Below are positions 17,440 to 26,949 of a stretch of DNA of 64,000 bases, one piece after another. How positions within the stretch are numbered: the first letter of the stretch is position 1; each line of letters begins with the position of its first letter. The notes under the pieces were generated by a model, which ran no database searches, was not told the origin of the DNA, and saw only the letters and a list, made by a program, of their open reading frames with translations. The stretch covers positions 1,452,501 to 1,516,500 of the forward strand of contig CP101033.1 in the NCBI GenBank assembly GCA_041319085.1, given 5' to 3'. Source of the stretch: Aeromonas veronii. Its GTDB lineage: Bacteria > Pseudomonadota > Gammaproteobacteria > Enterobacterales > Aeromonadaceae. A program made the translations under genes and the position numbers.

Positions 17440-17467
17440 ACAACTTGTACCAAGCAGGAGGTGTGCT

Positions 17468-17866
17468 ATGGCTCTTTCATTTGACAAGGCATTCGGTGTG
17501 CATCAACACACGATCAGCGTTCGCGCCAAGCGTGCTGAAGTGCTTTCCAGCAATATTGCCAACGCGGATACCCCGGGCTTCAAAGCCAGGGATATCAACT
17601 TCGCTCAGGCATTGCAGGAGGCCCAGTCGCATCAGGGTTTTGGTCTGGCAACGACCAGCGAAAAGCACTTTGCCTTGAATATGGACGCTCCGGGTACCGT
17701 GCAATATCGCAACCCGCTGCAGCCGGATACCGGTGACGGCAATACGGTCGATGTGCAGCAGGAGCGCAGCGAATTTCTGCGCAATAGCCTCGAGTATCAA
17801 ACCTCCCTTGAATTTATGAATAGCAAGATCAGTGGCCTGCTCAAGGCCCTGAAAGGAGAGCAGTGA
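17468..17866 (+). CDS. flgB: Flagellar proximal rod protein FlgB
   Basis: FlgB is a proximal rod component exported by the flagellar type III system. The 132-residue protein has the rod-family N-terminal motif [20 protein letters not shown] and the C-terminal helix ([26 protein letters not shown]). It is first in the flgBCDE operon, directly behind a sigma54 promoter, with AGGAGG before the ATG. It overlaps flgC by one base. Confidence 0.96.
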   Translation: MALSFDKAFGVHQHTISVRAKRAEVLSSNIANADTPGFKARDINFAQALQEAQSHQGFGLATTSEKHFALNMDAPGTVQYRNPLQPDTGDGNTVDVQQERSEFLRNSLEYQTSLEFMNSKISGLLKALKGEQ

Positions 17867-18285
17867 TGAGTTTGTTCAAGGTCTTTGACATAGCAGGCTC
17901 GGCTATGAGTGCACAGTCGGTGCGGCTCAACACGGTTGCCAGCAACATGGCCAACGCGGACAGCGTCAGCTCCAGTGTGGAAAATACTTACCACGCCAGG
18001 CGGCCAGTCTTTGCCGCCCAGCTCGATCAGGCGATGTCTGACAAGCAAGGCTCGGTCGGGGTTGAAGTGAAGGGGATTGTCGAGAGCAAGGCGCCACTGC
18101 TCAAGGAGTACAACCCCAACCACCCGATGGCAGACAAAGACGGCTTTATCTTCAAGCCAAACGTCAACATGGTCGAAGAGATGGCAGACATGATCAACGC
18201 TTCGCGCAGCTACCAGACCAACGTACAGGTTGCAGACTCGGCCAAGAAGATGCTGCAGCAGACGCTCCAGCTTGGCAAGTCCTGA
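17866..18285 (+). CDS. flgC: Flagellar proximal rod protein FlgC
   Basis: This is a proximal rod subunit of 139 residues. The N-terminal motif VRLNTVASNMANADSVSSS and the C-terminal MVEEMADMINASRSYQTNVQVADSAKKMLQQTL are standard for FlgC. The start is ATG 17866 (TGATG overlap with flgB); an in-frame GTG three bases earlier is less likely. The ribosome site AAAGGAG sits inside the end of flgB. Confidence 0.95.
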   Translation: MSLFKVFDIAGSAMSAQSVRLNTVASNMANADSVSSSVENTYHARRPVFAAQLDQAMSDKQGSVGVEVKGIVESKAPLLKEYNPNHPMADKDGFIFKPNVNMVEEMADMINASRSYQTNVQVADSAKKMLQQTLQLGKS

Positions 18286-18300
18286 TAGGAGGGATGCAGC

Positions 18301-19029
18301 ATGGTCGATACAACCAACAATGTGAACGGTATCAGCCGTACCACAACCCAGACGACAGGCACCACTACGACGCCCAAGAAAGAGCTGGATCAAGCTTCAT
18401 TTATGAAGCTGCTGACCATGCAGCTGTCATATCAGGATCCCTTCAAGCCTGTAGATAACGCCCAGATGCTCTCCCAGATGGCATCCATGTCGACATCCGA
18501 GGGGATCAGCAGTTTGTCCAATCAGATGGGTAAGCTAAATGAACAGATGATTTCCAGCCAAGCACTGCAAGCCTCCGCATTGGTGGGACAAAATGTGTTG
18601 CTGCAGAGCAGTACGGGCTATTTGGATCAGGAGGGCGCTCTCTCTGGTGTTGTGGCTGTGGGGACATCGAATAAATATTCGGGCATCAAGATAACCGTAG
18701 AAGACGAGAAAGGTCAGGTTATCAAGGAATTTCCCCTCGAAGGAGACAAGCAAGGCAACATCGAGATTGCCTGGGATGGCAAGGACAAAGATGGAAACCG
18801 AGCAGCGCCAGGGAAATATGTCCTCAAAGCAAGCGGCACCCTGGATGGCAAATCGGAAAGCATCGCAACATTTGCTTATGGCAAGGTTGATAGCGTTGCC
18901 CTGGGCAATGCAACAAACCCGACAATGCTCAATGTGAAAGGCCTTGGCAGCACATTGTTGAACAGCATCCTGCAAATTTCAGGAACCAATTCAAACTCGA
19001 CAGTCACCCCGTCAACAGCATCGATTTAA
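18301..19029 (+). CDS. flgD: Hook-capping scaffold protein FlgD
   Basis: FlgD caps the growing hook so that FlgE can polymerise. The 242-residue protein begins with a Thr/Asn-rich exported segment, then the conserved LDQASFMKLLTMQLSYQDPFKPVDNAQMLSQMASMS block. A FlgD Ig-like/Tudor domain follows, with NIEIAWDGKDKDGNRAAPGKYVLKA. It lies between flgC and flgE with short gaps, so it is part of the same operon. Confidence 0.95.
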   Translation: MVDTTNNVNGISRTTTQTTGTTTTPKKELDQASFMKLLTMQLSYQDPFKPVDNAQMLSQMASMSTSEGISSLSNQMGKLNEQMISSQALQASALVGQNVLLQSSTGYLDQEGALSGVVAVGTSNKYSGIKITVEDEKGQVIKEFPLEGDKQGNIEIAWDGKDKDGNRAAPGKYVLKASGTLDGKSESIATFAYGKVDSVALGNATNPTMLNVKGLGSTLLNSILQISGTNSNSTVTPSTASI

Positions 19030-19039
19030 GGAGCTGGAT

Positions 19040-20338
19040 ATGTCATTTAACAATGCCTTGAGCGGTGTCAACGCGGCACAAAAAGACTTGAACGTCACCG
19101 CCAACAACATTGCTAACGTTAACACCATGGGCTTTAAAGAGTCCCGTGCCGAGTTTGCGGATGTCTACGCCAACTCTATCTTTGTCAATGCCAAGACTCA
19201 GGTCGGTAACGGTGTGGCGACCGGTGCGGTGGCCCAGCAGTTCCATCAGGGGGCGCTGCAATTTACCAATAACGCGCTGGATCTGGCGATTCAGGGGAAC
19301 GGCTTCTTTGTGACCTCTGATGGCTTGACCAACCTGGATCGTACCTACACCCGTGCCGGCGCCTTCAAGCTCAATGAAAACAGCTATATGGTCAGTAACT
19401 CCGGCGGCTATTTGCAGGGGTACGAGATCAATTCTGATGGCACCCCCAAGGCGGTCAGCATCAACGCGACCAAGCCCATCCAGATCCCGGACAAGGCCGG
19501 CGAGCCGACTAAAACCTCTTTGGTGGATTCGAGTTTCAACCTGCCATCATCAGCAACGCCGATCGATGTGACAGCAACACCGCTTGATACCACCAACGCT
19601 AAGACTTATTCCTCTTCTACCTCAGTAGTCGTATATGACTCACTTGGTGAGCCACATACCATCACTCAATATTTTGTGAAAAAAGGGGACACTCAAACAC
19701 CTTCACAAGCATTGAATCCCCCTACTTGGGAGATGCATTTGTATGAGGGTACAAAGCCTATTATGCCTGGTGGCACACCAGCCACTCTGACGTTCGGATC
19801 TGATGGCAAGTTAACCGGCACGTCGCCTGATCCCATCGTCACCGATACGTTGGGTACACCTGGTGCAGGTGTCATAACTAATGGAGCGGATCCGACCCAA
19901 AAGTTTGAGTATCGGTTAGGTACTGTTACTCAATATTCCTCACCATTCGAAGTCAACAAATTGACCCAAGATGGCTCCACCGTCGGCCGTTTGACCAAGG
20001 TGGAGATCACCCCGGATGGCATTGTGTCTGCAACTTACAGCAACGCCACCACCGTCAAGGTGGCCATGGTGGCCATGGCCAAGTTTGCCAACTCGCAAGG
20101 CTTGACTCAGGTTGGTGATACCTCCTGGCGACAATCCCTGCTCTCTGGTGATGCCTTGCCGGGAACGCCAAATTCGGGAACATTTGGCACCATCAAGTCG
20201 TCGGCGCTGGAGCAGTCCAACGTGGATTTGACTTCCGAACTGGTGGACCTGATCACGGCCCAGCGTAACTTCCAGGCAAACTCCCGTTCGCTGGAGGTCA
20301 ACAGTTCGCTGCAGCAGACCATCCTGCAGATCCGTTAA
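19040..20338 (+). CDS. flgE: Flagellar hook protein FlgE
   Basis: FlgE polymerises into the hook. The 432-residue product has the flagellar rod/hook N-terminal motif (SGVNAAQKDLNVTANNIANVNTMGFKESRAEF) and the C-terminal LTSELVDLITAQRNFQANSRSLEVNSSLQQTILQIR. The centre (about residues 145-320) is Thr/Pro-rich, variable and surface-exposed in the family. In nucleotide composition, 19550-19930 is visibly more AT-rich than the flanks, consistent with a fast-changing domain. A terminator follows, so the operon ends here. Confidence 0.96.
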   Translation: MSFNNALSGVNAAQKDLNVTANNIANVNTMGFKESRAEFADVYANSIFVNAKTQVGNGVATGAVAQQFHQGALQFTNNALDLAIQGNGFFVTSDGLTNLDRTYTRAGAFKLNENSYMVSNSGGYLQGYEINSDGTPKAVSINATKPIQIPDKAGEPTKTSLVDSSFNLPSSATPIDVTATPLDTTNAKTYSSSTSVVVYDSLGEPHTITQYFVKKGDTQTPSQALNPPTWEMHLYEGTKPIMPGGTPATLTFGSDGKLTGTSPDPIVTDTLGTPGAGVITNGADPTQKFEYRLGTVTQYSSPFEVNKLTQDGSTVGRLTKVEITPDGIVSATYSNATTVKVAMVAMAKFANSQGLTQVGDTSWRQSLLSGDALPGTPNSGTFGTIKSSALEQSNVDLTSELVDLITAQRNFQANSRSLEVNSSLQQTILQIR

Positions 20339-20357
20339 TAGCGCAATGAATGATAAT

Positions 20358-20388
20358 GAGAGGGGGCTTGGCCCCCTCTCTGTTTCTG
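20358..20388 (+). terminator. Terminator between flgE and flgF
   Basis: GAGAGGGGGC (20358-20367) and GCCCCCTCTC (20371-20380) pair perfectly around TTG and are followed by TGTTTCTGT. Together with the sigma54 site after it, this splits the flg cluster into two transcription units. Confidence 0.85.
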
Positions 20389-20427
20389 TCGCGTTCCCGC
20401 CTTACTCATCCCCATCTATTTCTGCTG

Positions 20428-20444
20428 TTGGCACTCTAATTGCA
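20428..20444 (+). promoter_or_regulatory. Sigma54 promoter of flgFGHIJKL
   Basis: TTGGCACTCTAATTGCA carries an ideal TTGGCAC -24 half, a TTGC -12 half and the exact 10-nt spacing between GG and GC. It lies 39 nt upstream of the flgF start. Confidence 0.9.
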
Positions 20445-20482
20445 TTTCTCCGGTCAGAGTCATCTGTTTGACGGAGAATTCC

Positions 20483-21229
20483 ATGGATCACCTGCTTTAT
20501 ATCGCCATGTCCGGGGCCAAAGAGACCATGAACAGCCTGGCTGTTCGTGGCAACAACCTCGCCAATGCCAATACCACCGGTTTCAAGTCCGATTTCGAGC
20601 AGGCCAGAAGCATGCAGGCGTTCGGAGAGGGATTGCCAAGCCGGGTGTTTGCCATGGCTGAACGTCCGGGTCAGAACCTGCAGCATGGCATGCTGATGAC
20701 CACCGGACGGGATCTGGACGTGGCGGTGGATGGTCCGGGCTGGATTGCCGTACAAGACCCCAAGGGCGGCGAGGCCTATACCCGCATGGGCAATTTGCAG
20801 GTCAATGCGACCGGTAATCTGCAGACCTCGACCGGCCTGAATGTGGTGGATGACGGTGGTCAGCCCATCGTGCTGCCGATGCCGATGGAGAAACTCGAGA
20901 TCAATCGGGATGGCACCATCAGCGGTCGACCGGAGGGGGCTGCCGCCAACTTGCCGGAAGATTTCCAGCGGATCAAGCTGGTCAATCCGGCCGCCGATGC
21001 GGTGGAGAAGGGGCAAGATGGTCTGTTTCGCCGCAAGGATGGCCAGAATGAACCCGCCTCGGCCAATGTCGGCCTGATTGCCGGCTCCCTTGAGGGGAGC
21101 AACGTCAATGTGGTGGATGAGATGACCAACCTGATCCGGCTGCAACGCCAGTTCGAAACCCAGGTCAAAATCATGAAGACGGCCGAAGAGAATGATGAAG
21201 CTCAAACCCAACTGCTGCGAATCAGCTAA
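20483..21229 (+). CDS. flgF: Flagellar distal rod protein FlgF
   Basis: FlgF is a distal rod subunit of 248 residues. The N-terminal motif MNSLAVRGNNLANANTTGFKSDFEQ and the C-terminal SNVNVVDEMTNLIRLQRQFETQVKIMKTAEENDE are typical. I start at ATG 20483, preceded by GGAG; an in-frame TTG 15 nt upstream is unlikely. It is the first gene behind the second sigma54 promoter. Confidence 0.95.
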   Translation: MDHLLYIAMSGAKETMNSLAVRGNNLANANTTGFKSDFEQARSMQAFGEGLPSRVFAMAERPGQNLQHGMLMTTGRDLDVAVDGPGWIAVQDPKGGEAYTRMGNLQVNATGNLQTSTGLNVVDDGGQPIVLPMPMEKLEINRDGTISGRPEGAAANLPEDFQRIKLVNPAADAVEKGQDGLFRRKDGQNEPASANVGLIAGSLEGSNVNVVDEMTNLIRLQRQFETQVKIMKTAEENDEAQTQLLRIS

Positions 21230-21243
21230 TCAAGGAGTTACCT

Positions 21244-22032
21244 ATGAATCCCGCACTCTGGATCAGCAAGACCGGGTTGGATGCACAGCAGACCAATATT
21301 TCGGTCACCTCGAACAACCTGGCGAACGCCAGCACCGTGGGCTTTAAAAAGTCACGGGCCATCTTTGAAGATCTGCTTTATCAAAACATCAATCAGCCCG
21401 GTGGTCGATCCTCTGCCGATACCGAGCTCCCCTCCGGCTTGATGCTGGGGGCGGGGGCCAAGGTGGTGGCGACCCAGAAAAACCACAGTCAGGGTAACGT
21501 GCAAACCACCGACAACTCACTGGATTTGATGATCAGTGGTCGTGGTTACTTTGAAATTCAGTTGCCGGATGGCAGCGCGGCCTATACCCGCAACGGTCAG
21601 TTCACCCTCAACGATGAAGGGACCATAGTGACGCCGGGTAATGGCTACCCGCTGCAACCGGAAATCCAGATCCCGGAAAACGCCCAGAGCGTCACTGTGG
21701 GTGAAGATGGCCAGGTCTCGGTGCAGCTCAAGGGGGATGGCGCCTCGCAGGTCGTCGGGCAGATCAATATCTCCGACTTCGTCAACGCCAGCGGCTTGCA
21801 GCCGATGGGTGAGAACATGTTCGTCGAGACCCAGTCCAGCGGTGCTGCCGCGCAGGGGACGGCCGGTGCCGATGGTCTAGGGGTGATCAAGCAGGGGATG
21901 CTGGAGACCTCCAACGTCAACGTGACCGAAGAGCTGGTGAATCTCATCCAAGCTCAGCGGGTCTACGAGATGAACTCCAAGGTGCTCTCGGCGGTGGACG
22001 GCATGATGTCCTTCCTGATCCAGCGTACCTAA
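21244..22032 (+). CDS. flgG: Flagellar distal rod protein FlgG
   Basis: FlgG is the main distal rod protein. The 262-residue product has ISVTSNNLANASTVGFKKSRAIFEDLLYQN near the N terminus and SNVNVTEELVNLIQAQRVYEMNSKVLSAVDGMM at the C terminus, matching the family at its normal length. AAGGAG lies before ATG 21244. Confidence 0.97.
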   Translation: MNPALWISKTGLDAQQTNISVTSNNLANASTVGFKKSRAIFEDLLYQNINQPGGRSSADTELPSGLMLGAGAKVVATQKNHSQGNVQTTDNSLDLMISGRGYFEIQLPDGSAAYTRNGQFTLNDEGTIVTPGNGYPLQPEIQIPENAQSVTVGEDGQVSVQLKGDGASQVVGQINISDFVNASGLQPMGENMFVETQSSGAAAQGTAGADGLGVIKQGMLETSNVNVTEELVNLIQAQRVYEMNSKVLSAVDGMMSFLIQRT

Positions 22033-22046
22033 TTAGGAGGTGCATG

Positions 22047-22718
22047 ATGAAAGCCGTATGGATGCTGGGATTGCTGGTGCTGGGAGGGTGTAGTAGCACG
22101 CCCAATACCCCCAAGCCTGATGATCCCGAGTTTTCCCCCGTCTACGGGGAGTCGGAGCCGGTGTCGGTGCGGCCGACAGGGGCGATTTTCCAGCCAGATC
22201 AGGTCAATGGCATCTATTCGGATATCAAGGCGCACAAGGTAGGCGACATCATTACCATCGAGTTGTCGGAGTCGACCTCCGCCTCGAAAAAGGCCAATAC
22301 CCAGAGTGGCAAGAATAACAAGTTCAATCTGGACCCGGTCAAGTTGGGTGGCGTGCCCGTGACCGCCAGCCCCTATGATCTCTCAGCCTCCATTGCTCAA
22401 GACAGCGCGTTCAAGGGCCAGGCCAAGGCGGATCAGAGCAACAGCCTGCAGGGCAATATTTCGGTCAGCGTGGCCAAGGTGCTGCCCAACGGCAATCTGG
22501 TGGTGCGTGGTGAGAAGTGGATCATGCTCAACAATGGCAATGAATATATCCGGATCACCGGCCTTATTCGCCCGGAGGATGTGACATCTGATAACAGCGT
22601 TTCGTCCCAGAAAGTGGCCAATGCCCGGATTTACTACGGTGGTACCGGCGATCTGGCCAATAGCCAGGAGCAAGGGTGGCTTACCAGCTTTTTCAATGGT
22701 CCCTGGTGGCCGCTCTAG
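22047..22718 (+). CDS. flgH: Flagellar L-ring lipoprotein FlgH
   Basis: FlgH forms the L ring in the outer membrane. The lipobox LVLGGC ends at about residue 14, followed by SSTPN. The central [20 protein letters not shown] and C-terminal [30 protein letters not shown] motifs are family hallmarks. Two adjacent ATGs (22044, 22047) are possible; AGGAGG at 22035-22040 is better placed for 22047, giving 223 residues. Confidence 0.95.
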   Translation: MKAVWMLGLLVLGGCSSTPNTPKPDDPEFSPVYGESEPVSVRPTGAIFQPDQVNGIYSDIKAHKVGDIITIELSESTSASKKANTQSGKNNKFNLDPVKLGGVPVTASPYDLSASIAQDSAFKGQAKADQSNSLQGNISVSVAKVLPNGNLVVRGEKWIMLNNGNEYIRITGLIRPEDVTSDNSVSSQKVANARIYYGGTGDLANSQEQGWLTSFFNGPWWPL

Positions 22719-22726
22719 GAGATGTT

Positions 22727-23824
22727 ATGAAGTCACTCCGTCTTGTCACACTGCTCTGCTGTCTGCTGCCCTTGGGCGTGGCCAATGCGGCCCGGATCAA
22801 GGACATCAGCTCGGTTGAAGGGGTGCGTAACAACCAGCTGATTGGTTACGGTCTGGTGGTGGGGTTGCCCGGCACTGGCGAGAAGAACAACGCCTTCACC
22901 GAGCAGACCTTCCGTACCATGCTCAACAATTTTGGCATCAAGGTGCCGGATAACATCAAGCCCAAGATCAAGGATGTGGCGCCGGTGGCGATCCATGCCG
23001 ACCTGCCCCCCTTCTCCAAGCCGGGCCAGACCATCGACGTGACGGTCTCTGCCATTGGCGAGGCCAAGAGCCTGCGGGGCGGCACTCTGCTGCAGAGCTT
23101 CCTGAAAGGGCTCGATGGGCGGGTTTATGCGGTCGCCCAGGGCAGTCTGGTGGTCGGTGGTCTGGGGGCCGAGGGGGCTGATGGTTCCAAGGTGGTGATC
23201 AATACCCCGACCGTCGGGCGGATTGCTAACGGTGCAACCGTGGAGCGGGAGGTGCCCAACTCCTTCAGTCAGGGGGACACCATCACCTTCAACCTTAACC
23301 GCCCCGACTTTACTACTGCGCGCCGTCTGGCCGATGTGGTCAACGATCTGGTGGGGCCAAATACCGCTCAGGCGCTCGATGCCACCTCGGTCAAGGTCTA
23401 TGCCCCGCGGGATCCGGGTCAGCGCGTCTCCTATCTCGCCACCATCGAGAATCTGGAGGTGGATCCGGCCAACGAGGCGGCCAAGATCATCGTTAACTCC
23501 CGCACCGGCACCATAGTGATCGGCAGTCAAGTCAAGCTCAAACCGGCGGCCATCAGCCATGGCGGGTTGACGGTGACCATCGCCGAAAACCAGCAGGTCT
23601 CCCAGCCCAACCCGTTGGCGGGAGGAGAGACGACGGTGACCAACAACTCGACCATCAATGTTCAGCAGGAGCCGGGGCGGATGTTCAAGTTTGATACCGG
23701 TGCGACCCTGGACGATCTGGTCCGGGCGGTCAATCAGGTCGGGGTTGCCCCCGGTGATTTGATGGCCATCCTTGAGGCGCTGCAGCAGGCAGGCGCCATC
23801 GAGGGGCAACTGGTCATATTGTAA
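22727..23824 (+). CDS. flgI: Flagellar P-ring protein FlgI
   Basis: FlgI builds the periplasmic P ring with help from FlgA. It starts at ATG 22727 (TAGGAG upstream) with a signal peptide ([21 protein letters not shown]). The mature part begins [31 protein letters not shown], and the C terminus [34 protein letters not shown] is highly conserved. Its 365 residues are the usual length. Confidence 0.97.
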   Translation: MKSLRLVTLLCCLLPLGVANAARIKDISSVEGVRNNQLIGYGLVVGLPGTGEKNNAFTEQTFRTMLNNFGIKVPDNIKPKIKDVAPVAIHADLPPFSKPGQTIDVTVSAIGEAKSLRGGTLLQSFLKGLDGRVYAVAQGSLVVGGLGAEGADGSKVVINTPTVGRIANGATVEREVPNSFSQGDTITFNLNRPDFTTARRLADVVNDLVGPNTAQALDATSVKVYAPRDPGQRVSYLATIENLEVDPANEAAKIIVNSRTGTIVIGSQVKLKPAAISHGGLTVTIAENQQVSQPNPLAGGETTVTNNSTINVQQEPGRMFKFDTGATLDDLVRAVNQVGVAPGDLMAILEALQQAGAIEGQLVIL

Positions 23825-23867
23825 CAAGCGGCAAGTGGTTGCCACGGGTGGCAATGAGGTAAGCAAA

Positions 23868-24941
23868 ATGGCGGAGTTTGACAGCAACAGCGGCATGAAT
23901 CTCGGGATGGTACAGGACATCAAGAACCTGGACCGTCTGCGCCAGATGAGCCAAAGCAAAGAAGGGCAGGCCGAAGCGCTCAAGAGTGCGTCACGCCAGT
24001 TCGAGTCAATCTTTACCCAGATGCTGTTTCAGAGCATGCGTCAGGCCAATGGGGTGTTGACTCAGGACAACCCGATGAACAGCAGCTATACCCAGTTCTA
24101 TGAAGGGATGCTGGATGAGCAGCGAGTTGCTGACATGTCCAGCAAGGGAGGGCTGGGATTGGCTGACATGGTGGCCAAGCAGCTCTCTCCCGAGACCTTT
24201 ACCCATCAGGATGGACGGGTGCTCAAGATGCCGCAGCGTACCGAACGGACCTACAAACCCTATCAGCCACCCACGGCCGCTGCCGATGATTTGATCGCGG
24301 CATCAAAAGTTGGCAAAGATTTTGCTGAAAGAGAAATGACCGAGGGGGTCAAGGAGAGCCACGCACTCACTATGCCCCGTCGACCGCACCGCAGCATTCC
24401 GCCCATGGGACGCATGGCCAGCGAAGAGGGCAGTGCCACCGGTAGTGGGGGCAAAGAGTTCGATACACCGGAAGAGTTCGTCAATCGCCTGATGCCGCTG
24501 GCCAAGAAAGCGGCCGACAAGCTGGGGTTAAGCCCGGCAGTATTGGTCGCCCAGGCGGCACTGGAGAGCGGTTGGGGCAAGCGGGTGATCAAGGATGGCG
24601 AGGGGCAGGTGACCCATAACCTGTTTGGCATCAAGGCCGATCCGCGCTGGGAAGGGCCCAAGGCTGTGGTCAGCACGCTCGAGTATGAGCAAGGCGTCGC
24701 CTCCCGCCAGAAAGCGGCATTTCGCTCCTATGAGTCGTTTGAAGAGAGCTTCAACGACTATGTGGATTTCCTCACTTCCGGCTCTCGCTACAAGGGAGCC
24801 CTGGCGAAGGTGGATAGTCCTGATCGCTACTTTGAGGCGCTGCAACAGGCGGGTTATGCCACCGACCCGCACTACGCCAGAAAATTGAAACAGGTATTGC
24901 GCAGTGACGCCATTGCCCAATACAACGAGATGGAGCTGTAA
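23868..24941 (+). CDS. flgJ: Rod-cap and peptidoglycan hydrolase FlgJ
   Basis: FlgJ is bifunctional. The N-terminal half (about residues 35-110, ASRQFESIFTQMLFQSMRQAN) caps the growing rod. The C-terminal half (about 205-357) is a glucosaminidase that opens the cell wall. The catalytic Glu is at about residue 233 in VLVAQAALESGWGKR, and NLFGIKAD follows. A variable linker of about 70 residues joins them. The start is ATG 23868 (MAEFDSNSG); the frame is open upstream into flgI but without a start signal. Confidence 0.95.
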   Translation: MAEFDSNSGMNLGMVQDIKNLDRLRQMSQSKEGQAEALKSASRQFESIFTQMLFQSMRQANGVLTQDNPMNSSYTQFYEGMLDEQRVADMSSKGGLGLADMVAKQLSPETFTHQDGRVLKMPQRTERTYKPYQPPTAAADDLIAASKVGKDFAEREMTEGVKESHALTMPRRPHRSIPPMGRMASEEGSATGSGGKEFDTPEEFVNRLMPLAKKAADKLGLSPAVLVAQAALESGWGKRVIKDGEGQVTHNLFGIKADPRWEGPKAVVSTLEYEQGVASRQKAAFRSYESFEESFNDYVDFLTSGSRYKGALAKVDSPDRYFEALQQAGYATDPHYARKLKQVLRSDAIAQYNEMEL

Positions 24942-24944
24942 CGT

Positions 24945-26945
24945 ATGGCAAGCGACCTGCTTGGGATTGGTTCATCGGGCGTGCTGGCACAGCAACGCCT
25001 GCTGCAGACCACCAGTAACAACATAGTGAACGTCAATAGCCAGGGCTATGTGCGTGAGCGTACGCTGGTGTATACCAATACCATCGGTCTGGGGACCGGT
25101 GACATCAAGACCCAGCGGGTAATCAACGACTATATGCAGGGGGAGGTGCGCCGTGATACCTCCGCCTATCATGCCTCCCTGACCCATTATGAACAGCTGG
25201 CTGGCGTTGACAGCTTGCTTGGGGATACCAGCAACAGCGTGGGGGCGGCCATCACCTCCTACTTCAAGTCATTTCACTCTGCCAATGAATCGCCTGCCGA
25301 GATCGGTGGGCGCAAGGTGGTGATGACGGAGTTGAGTGGCATGGTCAACCGTTTTCATACCCTCTCGGCGCAGCTCGACAAGCAGAGCGATACACTCAAC
25401 ACCCGCATTGAAGATGAAACCAAGCAGGTCAACAGCCTGCTCACCAGCATCAATGATCTTAATCAGGCCATCATCCGCACCCAGGGGTCACCCGAAGAGA
25501 ACCTGATGCTGTTTGATCAGCGGGATGAGGCGATCCGCCAGCTGTCGGAGAAGATGGATATTCGCACCGTAGCCCAACCCAACGGCAGCATGCTGGTCAA
25601 TATGAGCACCGGCCATTCGCTGATCCTCGATGGGGGCGTCGCCCAGTTCAAGGTGATTGCAGGAGATCCTGACTCCCGGGATCAGGAGCTGCAGCTGACC
25701 CTGGGGGCGAACAAGGCAACCATCGATCACGATACGTTTGGTGGTGCCATGGGGGGGCTGTTCAAGGCGCGTACCGACCTTGAGCCGACCAAGCGCGAAC
25801 TGGGGCAGCTGGCCGTGGCGATGGCCGATGCGATGAACCAGCAGAACCGCCTCGGGATGGATCTGGATAACGAGATTGGCGGCGATATCTTCACTCTGCC
25901 AACCAGCAAGGGATTACCTTACGGTGGCAATACGGGTACCGCAGGGGCTTCGGTCAGTTTTTTACCTGGCAAGGGTACTAATGTTACGCCGTTTGACTAT
26001 GAAGTTAGATTTAGTGCGACAGGATATGAAGTGTTTTCCTTGGACAAAGATGGAAATGGCACTTCTTTAACGACCGGACCTTTACCTGCCTCTTCCATTT
26101 CTATTGAGGATCACGGGATAAAAATCGACTTGACCGGTACTCCTGCTGCCGGTGACAAATTGTTGTTGCAACCGACCAAGAGTGCTGCGGCGGGCCTTGG
26201 CCAGCTGATCACCCGACCGGAAGATTTGGCCTTGGCCTCTCCGCTTAAAGCGGAAAAGACCACCAACAATGGCGGCGGGGCTGATATCAAACTGGGTGGC
26301 GTATTCAATACCGGTGCGGGGTCAGGTTTTGGTACTAATAGTCTGAGCCCGACAGCGCCTCAGGTGGTCAAAATCGATGCCAGTGGTAACTATCAGGTGT
26401 TTCAAGCCGATGGTACCACCCTGATAGGTACGGCCCCCGCGAGCAGCAAGGGACAGAATTTGATGGCTGCCTTGCAACTGCCACCCCCCACTGGTGGACC
26501 AGCCTATCCAGACCCGAAACAGGCGCCCGGCTACGAGTTCAGCATCACCGGAACGGTGGATGCCGGTGACAGCTTCAAGCTCAGTTACAACAGCAATGGC
26601 TTTGCCGATAACAGCAATGGCTTGGCTCTGGCCGAGCTGCAAAACAAGGATCTGGTGCGCAAGAGCACCAATGGTGGGACGACCAACGACAAGATGACCT
26701 TTAATCAGGCTTATTCCGGGTTGGTGATGGAAGTGGGTAACAATACCAGTCAGGCAAAAACCTTGCTTAAGGCCAATGAGTCCAAGCTTATTCAGAGTAC
26801 CGGCATCTTTGAAAGCGTGTCAGGGGTCAATCTGGAGGAGGAGGCGGCCAATCTGATCCGCTTCCAGCAATCCTATGCGGCATCGGCGCAAATCGTCAGC
26901 ACGGCCAAAACCATTTTCGATACACTGCTCTCTTCCGTGAGGTAA
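24945..26945 (+). CDS. flgK: Hook-filament junction protein FlgK (HAP1)
   Basis: FlgK is the first junction protein between hook and filament and a client of FlgN. The 666-residue protein has the conserved N terminus (LLGIGSSGVLAQQRLLQTTSNNIVNVNSQGYVRERT) and C terminus (SGVNLEEEAANLIRFQQSYAASAQIVSTAKTIFDTLLSSVR). It is longer than the enterobacterial protein (about 550 residues) because of a central insertion. Nucleotides 25960-26120 are locally AT-rich within it. It starts 3 nt after flgJ. Confidence 0.95.
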   Translation: MASDLLGIGSSGVLAQQRLLQTTSNNIVNVNSQGYVRERTLVYTNTIGLGTGDIKTQRVINDYMQGEVRRDTSAYHASLTHYEQLAGVDSLLGDTSNSVGAAITSYFKSFHSANESPAEIGGRKVVMTELSGMVNRFHTLSAQLDKQSDTLNTRIEDETKQVNSLLTSINDLNQAIIRTQGSPEENLMLFDQRDEAIRQLSEKMDIRTVAQPNGSMLVNMSTGHSLILDGGVAQFKVIAGDPDSRDQELQLTLGANKATIDHDTFGGAMGGLFKARTDLEPTKRELGQLAVAMADAMNQQNRLGMDLDNEIGGDIFTLPTSKGLPYGGNTGTAGASVSFLPGKGTNVTPFDYEVRFSATGYEVFSLDKDGNGTSLTTGPLPASSISIEDHGIKIDLTGTPAAGDKLLLQPTKSAAAGLGQLITRPEDLALASPLKAEKTTNNGGGADIKLGGVFNTGAGSGFGTNSLSPTAPQVVKIDASGNYQVFQADGTTLIGTAPASSKGQNLMAALQLPPPTGGPAYPDPKQAPGYEFSITGTVDAGDSFKLSYNSNGFADNSNGLALAELQNKDLVRKSTNGGTTNDKMTFNQAYSGLVMEVGNNTSQAKTLLKANESKLIQSTGIFESVSGVNLEEEAANLIRFQQSYAASAQIVSTAKTIFDTLLSSVR

Positions 26946-26949
26946 CGCC

